Assembly (NCBI GenBank): GCA_025997135.1
Contig: BNUE01000047.1
Coordinates: 1 to 6,265, forward strand
DNA: 6,265 bases
Direction of reading: 5' to 3'
DNA from: a candidate division SR1 bacterium
Lineage (GTDB): Bacteria > Patescibacteriota > Gracilibacteria > Absconditabacterales > Absconditicoccaceae
Shown here: positions 1-6,265 of the stretch, piece by piece
Layout: each line of letters begins with the position of its first letter
Numbering within the stretch: the stretch's first letter is position 1
Program-made: the position numbers and the translations under genes
Notes under the pieces: model-generated
Seen by the model: the letters and a program-made list of their open reading frames with translations, nothing else
Databases searched by the model: none
What the model was told of the DNA's origin: nothing

Positions 1-75
1 CAAAAACCTAGAAAAATTCTAGGTTATGAAAGTGCTGAAAACTTGTTTAAAAAGTATCAAAATTGAGAAATCTAG
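1..75 (+). pseudogene. 3' end of an IS30-like transposase (partial, enters from left edge)
   Basis: The frame starting at base 1 encodes about 24 residues ending at TAG 73-75. It contains KPRKILGYESAENLFKKY, which resembles the conserved C-terminal tail of IS30-family transposases (the 'RPRK-LGY-TP-E-F' pattern just before the stop). These DDE enzymes cut and paste their own element. One TGA (64-66) lies near the end and would be glycine in this organism. The catalytic domain lies outside the window, so it is unknown whether the full gene is intact. IS3- or IS481-type transposases also end in an LGY-TP motif, so the family call is moderate. Confidence 0.55.
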
Positions 76-99
76 TTCTTATCTACTGAGTTTGCCTCT

Positions 100-126
100 G
101 TGGTGCATTTTGCTTGAAAATTAGTC
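100..126 (+). repeat. Possible right terminal inverted repeat of the IS30-like element
   Basis: About 25 bp after the transposase stop lies a stretch containing GGTGCATTTTGCTTGAAAAT. It resembles the 'GTTGCACTT...TTGAA-TT' ends seen at the transposase-distal side of many IS30 elements. The matching left end lies outside the window, so this is a recognition by pattern only. The target-site duplication cannot be checked. Confidence 0.3.
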
Positions 127-129
127 TTG

Positions 130-143
130 ATATATATATATAT
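130..143. repeat. (AT)7 dinucleotide tract
   Basis: Seven consecutive AT units lie between the presumed IS end and the transposase relic. It is a simple low-melting repeat that may vary in length. The following stretch, 144-283, is unusually G-rich on the plus strand for this AT-rich window and holds no recognisable gene; it may be decayed N-terminal or middle sequence of the adjacent transposase relic. Confidence 0.8.
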
Positions 144-283
144 GGAGAACTGAGGTTTCGAGTGATTTGTGGGAAAGTGGGATTATTTGTTTGTTTTTAC
201 CGTTTGTAGGGGTGGTTTCGTGAGGCGATTTGTTGTGAATGGAGGGTTGGGTGAGGTGTCCGTTCATGCAGATCCAATAATAT

Positions 284-413
284 CAGTTTTTTAGACAACG
301 CAATTATCATGATCACATCGTCCGTGATGCAGACGATTACAATAGAATTCAGCATTATATCCAGAATAATTCTAGAAAATGGGAAAATGGACTCATTTTG
401 GATTGAAATATAA
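284..413 (+). pseudogene. C-terminal relic of a REP-associated tyrosine transposase (Y1_Tnp / RAYT)
   Basis: From 284 the frame reads QFFRQRNYHDHIVRDADDY, then NRIQHYIQNNSRKWEN. This is the conserved C-terminal region of REP-associated Y1 transposases ('WQRNYYDHIIRNE-D-NRI-EYI-NNP-KW--D'). After codon 386-388 a one-base shift continues the family pattern as DSFWIEI and stops at TAA 411-413, so the relic contains a +1 frameshift. Upstream in frame there is a TAA at 278-280, and the N-terminal half with the HUH and catalytic Tyr motifs is not recognisable. It is therefore a broken fragment. A REP-like palindrome of the kind these enzymes act on lies at 5543-5563. Confidence 0.75.
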
Positions 414-430
414 ATTGGATAAAATATAAT
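403..430 (+). promoter_or_regulatory. Sigma70-type promoter for the pyruvyl transferase gene
   Basis: A TTGAAA box at 403-408 is followed after 16 bp by a perfect TATAAT at 425-430. Transcription would be expected to begin around 436-438, at or 1-3 bases before the ATG at 439. The mRNA would thus be leaderless or nearly so. The -35 box overlaps the last codons of the transposase relic. Confidence 0.6.
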
Positions 431-438
431 CAAGTGAA

Positions 439-1521
439 ATGAAAGCCATCTCTACACATCTCAATATCCAGTGAAAGACTGTCATAATAATCGGTAATCG
501 AGCCTACAGAAATATGTGAGACGAGCTGATACTTTTGTGAACTGTAAAATTGCTCCTGAGAGATGGGAAGAACATTATTATTTCATGTCTAGATCCACTA
601 TGACTCAAGCATTTTTTCAAACAATTTTTGACAGAAAAAGAAATTTTAAGTATAACATTCATTCACGAGTTACCAAAAGGCTTTAGATCATTTTTTAGAT
701 GGATAAAAAAAGGCTGAATTAGAGAGTTGAAATATTTCTGGACTACGGATAGTGTAATACTCGGTGGGTGAGAGATATTTACAGCTGAAAATCCTAGTGC
801 ATATCGTGGCTATCGAGCCTTATGAATGCGACCGTTTTTATTCAAGAAAATTCTCTGAGATTTTTTGGGTAATTCTACAAAATTTTTGTACCTGATGTGA
901 GGGATCCAAGTTCCAGACTCAAAGGTGCAGCAAATACATCTTAACTTCTGGCTAAAAAACTCTGATCACCTGTATCTTCGCGATTTTCAGACAATTGAAG
1001 AGGTAGAAAATTTTATCAATAGTCATTCTGAATGAAACGAAGAATCTTTGTCAAAAAAGATAGATTTTTGTATGGATACCAGCTATTTTGCATATCCATG
1101 GAATGAAGTTCTAATCACTGAAGGAAGAGAGGTGTCGCCAGAGAAATATATCGTAGTAAATATCTGTGATCAGAATTTTGTATCTGATGTGGCAAATGAT
1201 ATAAAGCCGTATCTGGATCAGGGTTATAAAATTTATTATATCCCAGTCTATCGCTCGCATAAAGGCATCCCAAGTGATCTACATTTTAAGCATATTTTGG
1301 AAGAAAAGCTAAATGCAAAGCATCCTTTTGAAATACTAGATTGGATAGATGATTTTCAGCGTTTTGTATCTGTATTGAAAGGTGCTGAAACTGTATTTTG
1401 TACGAGATTGCATCTGTTTCTGGTGGCTTCATACCTACAGGTTACGACTAAAGTCTATCCATATCAGAGGAAAATTATCAAAATGCAAAAAGTTTTAGAA
1501 AATGTACTTATAAAAAAGTAA
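439..1521 (+). CDS. Polysaccharide pyruvyl transferase family protein (CsaB/PssM-like)
   Basis: 360 residues when TGA is read as Gly and CGA as Trp. Proteins of this family (PF04230) typically move a pyruvyl group from phosphoenolpyruvate onto a sugar of a cell-wall or capsular polymer; the acceptor here is unknown. Visible family motifs are IIIGN-x-AYRNMGDE at residues 16-29, DSVILGGGE around 104-112, LYLMGG in the middle, the LYLRD motif (R from CGC) and CTRLH at 321-325 near the C-terminus. Ten in-frame TGAs occur (472, 517, 538, 601, 715, 769, 823, 856, 898, 1033), including the Gly of GDE and the third Gly of GGG. CGA codons at 499, 814 and 829 are read as Trp; the first lies in the GN-x-A-Y motif where relatives usually have an aromatic residue. 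ATG 439 is the first start after an in-frame TAA (427-429) and fits the promoter; no Shine-Dalgarno is present. The GT8 gene follows after 35 nt and may share the transcript. Confidence 0.85.
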
Positions 1522-1556
1522 AAAAACTATTTTATTGAATTATAACCTGTATTCTA

Positions 1557-2540
1557 ATGATTAACTCTAAAATCAACATACTATATTGTCTAGATGAGAC
1601 GAGAAAAGACTATGCTAGACATCTCTGAGTCAGCCTTTTGTCTCTGCTAGATACCAATAGAGAAAATCAGCTGAATATCTATATTTTGTCAGCTAAATTA
1701 TCAGGAGAAAATAAAGCTGAATTAGAACGTTTGGTGGCTGATTACTGACAGAAAATTACAATTTATCTAGGTGAGCATATCATTCCCGAGGATATTGAAA
1801 AATTGCTTATCCGAAAAGACATCTACTATTCTCGACCGTTGGCAATGTTTTATAGGATTTTCTGGTGGAATGTGTTTCCTGATATCACAGACCGTATCCT
1901 ATATCTCGACTGTGATACTATGGTTTTGAAAGATTTGAAACAGTTTTATAATACTGATTTTGGAGATGCGAGTATTGTCTGAGCTAAAGATTGTCCAGCT
2001 ACGGACTACGAAAGGAAGCTGCATCTGAAATTAAAAACTTATATAAATTCTGGGGTTTTATTGATGAATAGAAAAATCATAGATACGAACTGGGCAAACG
2101 AGGTAAAGAAAGTTAATGAGTGATATAAAAATCTAATCAAATTCCCAGATATGGACTATATAAATATCATCTTTCAAGATAAGATAAAGGTGGTATGAAA
2201 TGAGAACAATAGGCTCCTAACCTGAGAGAGAAAATTTGACTGGAACAACACTACGATCATCCATACTATCAAAAAACCGCGAGTTTCTCCTTCTCTCCAG
2301 CCAAAATCAGTGGTTAAATTATACAATTCTTATCTGACACAGACCAAATGGAAATCATATATTAAACAACAGAAAGCAACAGTTAAGAGCTATCTTTTAC
2401 GACTTTTTGAAAAGATTAGTGTGGGATTGATTAGTCTATGATATAAATTGTGAAAAGATAGGTGAGCATACCTAGGAGCTAGTTTTTGTGACGCAATATT
2501 TTGAATCCTTCTCTGGCTCAAGAAAAAAGTCAAGAAATAA
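1557..2540 (+). CDS. GT8 family glycosyltransferase (LPS galactosyl/glucosyltransferase-like)
   Basis: 327 residues with TGA as Gly. GT8 enzymes are retaining, metal-dependent transferases that add a hexose from a nucleotide sugar to a growing surface glycan. Motifs: ARHLGVSLLSLL near 21-32, LYLDCDT with the metal-binding DxD at D118-C119-D120, YINSGVLLMN at 162-171, DMDYIN, and a C-terminal HTIKKPW from H236 to W242. The canonical GT8 signature is 'H-x-x-x-KPW', and its Trp is encoded here by CGA (2280-2282). Ten TGA codons occur (1626, 1746, 1980, 2121, 2196, 2223, 2439, 2451, 2463, 2502), including the Gly of HLGV and of SIVGAKD. Other CGAs are at 1812, 1833 and 2400. The last 40 residues are hydrophobic then basic (LLWLKKKVKK), suggesting membrane association. 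No Shine-Dalgarno is seen; TATAAC at 1541-1546 could be a weak -10, but read-through from upstream is equally likely. The last 62 bp overlap the convergent GT2 gene. Confidence 0.9.
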
Positions 2541-3399
2541 TCTGTCGCCTATGTTTTCATCACCAGATAATTGTCTTGACGGAAAGCCAAATTAAGCATC
2601 ATGGCAGTCCACAAATGAAAAATTGGATATAATTTCGCCATTTTCAGTGTTTCTGGAGGAAAATAAACCGATTTCTAGCTTTCTGATGGGCCTGAGCTGA
2701 TGAACCAATCCGTGCCATCTCTAATCTGGATTTGTCTCTCTCATAATGCTGAACTGGTAAATCATCTAATACAAAAAGCCTAGTGCCTCTCTCATAAAGT
2801 GATAAAGTAAAATCTAAATCTTCTGCAATTCGGGCAATCTGCTCATCATATAAAACAGATTTAAAAAGCTGACTATTTCAGAGTAATCAATTTCAACTGA
2901 ACATCTGTATTTGAGCGATCGTTTCGCCTGGTCTCTGGATGTTTATCACTGGTCTAGATTCTCGAAAATTAAAGTGAGAAAATCACCAATCTCTGGCTGA
3001 TCAATCTTTAGGATTTTTTACTGTGCCACAAATAACGACTTCAGTATTTAGTTCTTTTTTGAGATTATCATAGTGTCTAACTGCTCTGGCTAGATAATTT
3101 TCATCAAAAGCATTATCATCATCGAAAAGCTGGACTAGCTCTGTTTTTACGGCTTTGAGGCCGAGATTTCTAACATGACTGGCATTGCTGGATTGTCAGT
3201 ATGAACGAAGTGAAGCAATCCATTGTATATCTAAACCTTTTCATAACTCCTTCATTGTACTGGGAATAACGGCTGTATCTACCACACAAATCACTGAGAA
3301 AGGCTGAAAAGTCTGAGCCTGTAAACAGGTGAAAATCCTCTCCAAATGTGGGAGACTCGCTTCATTTCATCTGGTACCAAATACCACTGATAATCTCAT
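2479..3399 (-). CDS. GT2 family glycosyltransferase (rhamnosyltransferase-like)
   Basis: 306 residues with TGA as Gly. GT2 enzymes are inverting transferases with a GT-A fold that extend cell-surface polysaccharides; the sugar is not deducible. The N-terminus MRLSVVFGTRGNE begins the Rossmann-like nucleotide-binding region. The metal site is LFDDDN, with D93-D95. The acceptor/catalytic region includes GNGLLGNSQLF and W190-I-A-E193-D194-LDF, the usual ED motif. A C-terminal basic and hydrophobic segment (FFICGLPGCLIWL) suggests membrane contact. Fourteen TGA codons occur (plus-strand positions 2518, 2530, 2557, 2560, 2599, 2644, 2878, 2887, 2893, 2983, 3001, 3196, 3241, 3367). CGA occurs at 2545, 2635, 2830, 2962 and CGG at 2668, 2710, all read as Trp. 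The ATG at 3399 lies 12 nt after the GT4 stop, so the two are probably cotranscribed. No Shine-Dalgarno is seen. The 3' end overlaps the convergent GT8 gene by 62 bp. Confidence 0.87.
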
Positions 3400-3411
3400 T
3401 TATGGCGAAGT

Positions 3412-4548
3412 TTAAAAAGAGTTAAAAAGTTGACGATATTTCGCAAGCATAACTGGTAAATCGTATCTTGATTTGTAAATACTCAGAGTTTTTTCGCTAT
3501 TTTTATTTATTTTGTCAATATTTTTTAGACAGAATATAATTTTGTCTGCCAATGCCTCATCATCATCGTTGTCAATCAAGAAAGTGGTGTCAGAATCTGC
3601 AATAATCGTAGGTATTCAGCCGACTTTGGTAGCTATCACTGGTTTGGAGCAGGCTATATATTCGAGCAAGACTAAGCCAAATCACTCGTATCTGGAGGTC
3701 AAAACTGCTATATCTAATGCACTGGCATAATCACTCACATTATTTACTCGTCCAGTGATTATTATGTTTGATGAAATGCTGTTAGTTTGAGCATAATCTA
3801 ACACTTCTTTTTGCAGTGTTCAATCTCAGATATACATAATTTTCACGTTAAATCACTGATCTATCACTCTCTTTGCAGCTCTGGCGAGCATTAGGGGGTT
3901 TTTTTGCTGATCTAGGCGAGCGGACATTCAGATTAAAATTTCGTCATCTGTAATACCGTATTTTGCTCTGATGGAAGCTGATTTATCTGGGTTATATGCG
4001 AATTTATCGAAATCAATACAATTTTCTATCAAAATCATTTTGGAAGCAGGGGTTATTTTTCTGTCTATCGCAGATTGATGCTCTGCAACTGAGATATTGA
4101 TGATTTTGGTCGTCCAGAGGGCTAATATCCTCTCTAAAAAGGCGTAAATATCAGCTTTTAGTCCATCATAAGCCGCGAAATATCGACCGTGAGCATTATA
4201 AATAATTTTAACTTTGCGGTCAAAAATCAATGCCAAACGTCAGACTCAACCTGCCATAGAGCTATGAAGGTAAACTATGTCTGGATTCAGCTTTTTTATC
4301 TGTTTTTTTATTTGATGAATTGCTTGCAAGATTTTGAATGGATTAAATCCCCTATTGAAGGCTGGTATCTCGATACATTTGACTGACTGACGGAAGTGAG
4401 TTTGTACTTTTGAAGGAGTTTCTGATCTCTTGCCATAAAGAATCGCTGTTTCATAGTCGTCATCGAGTCAATTTACCAAATCCTGAATGTAGGAAAAAAC
4501 TCCTCCTCCAAACGACTCTGCAATATGTACGATCTTCTTTTTTTGCAT
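3412..4548 (-). CDS. GT4 family glycosyltransferase (GT-B fold)
   Basis: 378 residues with TGA as Gly. GT4 enzymes are retaining GT-B transferases that use a nucleotide sugar and often make early linkages of exopolysaccharide or O-antigen. The N-terminal acceptor domain starts KKIVHIAESFGGGVFSYI (glycine-rich loop at 14-16), continues with the PDIVYLHSS strand and has NAHGWYF at 118-124. The C-terminal donor domain has GMSARLDQQKNP, IMYIGDG (G241-D242-G243), IITGWVNN (W267) and SRYEGFGLVLLE, with the nucleotide-binding E288 and E296. Nine TGA codons (3616, 3682, 3820, 3826, 3853, 3928, 4240, 4246, 4468) encode, among others, both Gly of IGDG, Gly289 of EGFG and one Gly of KVGG. CGA at 3748 and 4183 fall at TGW and HGW, where Trp or another aromatic is usual. 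ATG 4548 immediately follows an in-frame TAA. It lies 18 nt after the transketolase-like gene and 12 nt before GT2, forming a compact operon. Confidence 0.92.
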
Positions 4549-4566
4549 TTATGAAGTGGTCAGAAG

Positions 4567-5505
4567 CTAAATTTTTAAAATCCTATCGAGCAATCCACCA
4601 GCATCAAACTCAGCCTGTTCTCTAGTATATTCATCTAGGACAGTCGTCAAATGCTCGTATGAGGGAGTCAGCCACTCAATAGCAATATCGGCAAGCTCAG
4701 CGTTTCTGAGAGCGGTAAGAAGCCTATTGTGGAATGTTTCTGATGGCTTTATGTCCATCACTATAAATAATTTTTTGGTCTGATGGAGACTATCTATCAA
4801 TTCAGGAGAAAAGGAAAAAAAGTCTGATTTTGTCCCATCAAATATCTTTTCAGTGATGAAAATGTCCATATCACGTGAAGCTTTTTGGAGGAAATCACCG
4901 AGCTGAAGCACTGCTCCAAAATTCGCTCCAGATGATAAAATTGTTCAGTGGAGACCTGCATAACCATATCATTTGAGATTTAGCATATCTATCCTATCTA
5001 AAACTTGAGCATCAATAATACCAATATCTGGAGTATTGAAGATGCTGACTGAGAAATCCTGATGGGGAATACGAATATAGATACCACCTGTGGACTCCAG
5101 CTGTTGAAATAAGTTCATCAGGTCTAGTGGTTCGTAGGCTGAGAAATTGTCTGGAATCTCGAGTAAATCATTTCACTCAAAAGTCAGCTTCCTAGATATA
5201 CTTCAGATACCGACATTTAGATTTATAATCACTGTATCTGATGGAAGTATATCAAAGAGCGGTTTCAAAGCTCATATATTTAGATTATTTAGTATAAAAA
5301 GTGGCTTCTGGAGTGATTTTAGGGATTCTCTCCAAAAAGACAATAAATCATCGTCTACTAATTTATTTCGTGGACTAAAAACTGGTATTTCACTCTGCTG
5401 AAATTCCACATCAGTAAAAATAGCATCAAAATGAAGGTCCTTTTCTTTTATATCTCAGAGGAATATATCAGATGCGATATATGAGGTCAGGTGTAGTGAT
5501 TCCAT
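4567..5505 (-). CDS. Divergent transketolase C-terminal-half-like protein, possibly a pseudoenzyme
   Basis: 312 residues with TGA as Gly, about the size of the small subunit of split transketolases (Pyr domain plus C-terminal domain). Resemblance is partial. Around residues 39-70, EIPVFSP...FWRESL recalls the 'IPF-YTFA-FL--RA-EQI' stretch. EIPDNFSAYEPLDLMNLFQ...GGIYIRIP recalls the 'P----V--P-D--E------GP-YIRL' end of the Pyr domain. HGTILSSGANFGAVLQLGDFLQ recalls 'VTI-ATG--V--AL-AAE-L'. ELIDSLHQTKKLFIVMD and a helical C-terminus follow the C-domain pattern. The 'GIAEQNM' motif with the cofactor-activating Glu is not seen, and the first part of the Pyr domain looks missing. Thiamine-dependent catalysis is therefore doubtful. 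TGAs are at 4945, 4969, 5173, 5203, 5272, 5455 and one CGA (Trp46) at 5368. The ATG at 5505 is the first start after an in-frame stop. It precedes GT4 by 18 nt, hinting at a glycan-precursor or scaffold role. Family call moderate; function unknown. Confidence 0.5.
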
Positions 5506-5542
5506 AGGTATGTAAGTAAGGTAAAAGATAATGAACAAGGAG

Positions 5543-5563
5543 ATTGCGGATCAAGCCCGCAAT
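5543..5563. repeat. REP-like palindrome between the tRNA and the transketolase-like gene
   Basis: ATTGCGG (5543-5549) and CCGCAAT (5557-5563) form a perfect 7-bp stem with a 7-nt loop. It is markedly GC-richer than its surroundings. On the minus strand it reads CATTGCGGGCTTGATCCGCA, similar to the widespread 'CATTGCGGGCTTGACCCGCAATC' interspersed repeats of many bacterial genomes. No T-run follows on either side, so it is a poor intrinsic terminator, though it may protect the 3' end of the tRNA transcript. A relic of a matching transposase type lies at 284-413. Confidence 0.6.
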
Positions 5564-5576
5564 GACAGTTAGCATT

Positions 5577-5647
5577 CAGGAAGAGGGAGGATTGAACTCC
5601 CATTTTCGGCTTCGGAGACCGATGTGCTACCATTGCACCATCTTCCT
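5577..5647 (-). tRNA. tRNA with anticodon CCG, probably tRNA-Trp(CCG) reading CGG as Trp
   Basis: A 71-nt cloverleaf reads on the minus strand. Acceptor AGGAAGA pairs with TCTTCCT; the D arm is GTGC/GCAC with loop AATGGTA; the anticodon arm is TCGGT/GCCGA with loop CTCCGAA; there is a 4-nt variable region; the T arm is GGGAG/CTCCC with loop TTCAATC. The discriminator is G73 and CCA is not encoded. Anticodon CCG would normally mean Arg. However, A1-U72, G73 and the stem-loop CGGTCTCCGAAGCCG closely resemble bacterial tRNA-Trp (CGGTCTCCAAAACCG), differing essentially by CCA to CCG plus a compensating stem change. The D loop has U at position 20, not the A20 used by many arginyl-tRNA synthetases. 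G9 and A5-U68 do not match the E. coli tRNA-Trp details. The first two bases overlap the comF stop codon. Confidence 0.85.
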
Positions 5648-6265
5648 ATTTCATATTTCTAGCGATAACAGCTCCCCAGATAGATAAGTCAGGTCTAGAC
5701 TGCTTTATCAATTTCGCCAAAGATGATAATGTCGATCCAGTGGTCAGTACATCATCCACTAAGATCACTCTCGCACGCTGAGGAATCTGTGAAGTGTGAA
5801 GTAAAATAAAGGCAGAATTCAGATTTTTTTGTCTCTCTGATCTGGACAATCTGAGCTGAGAAGTAGTGTATTTTACTTTTTTGGCAACTGGGATGATAGT
5901 GAAATTGAGCTGAGTTGCAAGCTCTTTTGCTAAAAGTTCAGACTGATTGTAGCCTTTCTCTAAATATTTTCTCCTCCGATGAGAAGGAATAAAGCTGATC
6001 ATCACCTCTCTATCATCTAGAAATCCAGGTATCGTCTGTAAAATCAAGGCAAGCCTAGCCGATAAGAACTCAACAACATCTTTTTTGTGTCCAAATTTCA
6101 GCTTGATGATTAGTTTTTTGAGTAAAGACTGATATGCGAAGCCGATAATTGCTCAGTCTAATGCCTGATTTCACTCTTTTTTGCATGAAGAACAGGTCTG
6201 AAAATTAGTAGAATTGATATGACAAAAAGGGCAAATCTCTGGATGAGCATAAAGTGATTTCTTGC
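5646..6265 (-). CDS. comF: ComF family phosphoribosyltransferase-like protein (5' end outside window)
   Basis: 206 codons are visible; the start lies beyond the right edge. ComF proteins carry a zinc-finger N-terminus and a type I PRTase-like domain and take part in DNA uptake or its downstream handling in competent bacteria; the exact reaction is unproven. Seen here: ICPFC (Cys at about 6231 and 6222) and CSSC (6192 and 6183) as the zinc ribbon, LDGAIIGFAYQSLLKKLI, PSHWRRKYLEKGYNQSELLA, QLRLSRSERQKNL, and the PRPP loop VILVDDVLTTGSTL near the C-terminus. Two TGA codons (6153, 6171) are read as Gly, one in LDGA. CGG at 5976-5978 gives the Trp of PSHWRR, the usual residue in ComF 'PLHW-R---RGFNQ'. 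The stop TAG (5646-5648) overlaps the tRNA 5' end by 2 nt. Confidence 0.9.

Noticed and set aside
5..25. Perfect 9-bp inverted repeat with a 3-nt loop, followed by T-run on the minus strand
   Set aside because: It lies inside the transposase coding tail, is AT-rich, and no minus-strand gene ends there, so a terminator call is not supported.
197..433. 78-residue open stretch on the minus strand
   Set aside because: It lies antisense to the Y1 transposase relic and promoter, matches no family I recognise, and its opening is explained by the AT-rich complement.
1048..1050. TTG as start of a 157-residue protein, and likewise TTG at 4236 and 6047 (minus)
   Set aside because: These only appear as starts if TGA is a stop. 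Conserved domains continue upstream through the TGA codons.
3512..3730. Plus-strand open stretch, and similar ones at 4189-4386, 4410-4625 and 5147-5401
   Set aside because: All are antisense to well-supported GT4 or transketolase-like coding sequence and show no family motif.
5543..5563. Intrinsic terminator for the tRNA
   Set aside because: The hairpin is strong but no run of T follows in either direction.
5577..5647. tRNA-Arg(CCG), or tRNA-Gly(UCC) by shifting the anticodon
   Set aside because: The 7-nt loop and stem fix the anticodon as CCG; shifting breaks the stem. The Arg label is disfavoured by G73 with A1-U72, U20 and the Trp-like anticodon arm.

Overview
The window looks like part of a Patescibacteria (CPR) genome with a non-standard genetic code, most likely an Absconditabacteria (SR1) relative. 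It is AT-rich. With the standard code nearly every gene falls apart into short fragments. If TGA is read as glycine, six long and recognisable reading frames appear, with 51 in-frame TGA codons, many of them at invariant glycines (GDE, GGG, IGDG, EGFG, HLGV). The 17 in-frame CGA and CGG codons often fall where the protein families expect tryptophan or an aromatic residue: KPW in GT8, HGW in GT4, PSHW in ComF. This matches the published Absconditabacterales code (UGA=Gly, CGA/CGG=Trp; NCBI table 37) better than plain table 25. A tRNA gene in the window has anticodon CCG on a tRNA-Trp-like body, which supports the same reading.

Layout. Positions 1-438 are a graveyard of mobile DNA: the 3' end of an IS30-like transposase, a possible IS end, an (AT)7 tract and a frameshifted C-terminal relic of a REP-associated tyrosine transposase (Y1_Tnp). 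The tail of that relic carries a good promoter that fires almost directly at the next start codon. Two plus-strand genes follow: a polysaccharide pyruvyl transferase-like protein (439-1521) and a GT8 glycosyltransferase (1557-2540). The GT8 gene runs convergently into a minus-strand series, with a 62-bp tail-to-tail overlap. Read in transcription order, that series is comF (partial, entering from the right edge), the tRNA (CCG), a divergent transketolase C-half-like protein, a GT4 glycosyltransferase and a GT2 glycosyltransferase. A REP-like palindrome sits between the tRNA and the transketolase-like gene.

Function. The pyruvyl transferase, GT8, GT4 and GT2 genes together suggest assembly of a surface glycan. 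The transketolase-like gene is tightly packed with GT4 and GT2 (gaps of 18 and 12 nt) and may belong to the same pathway, but it has no recognisable catalytic motif. ComF and the tRNA are probably unrelated housekeeping neighbours. None of the visible starts has a clear Shine-Dalgarno sequence, and the first plus-strand gene appears to be leaderless.
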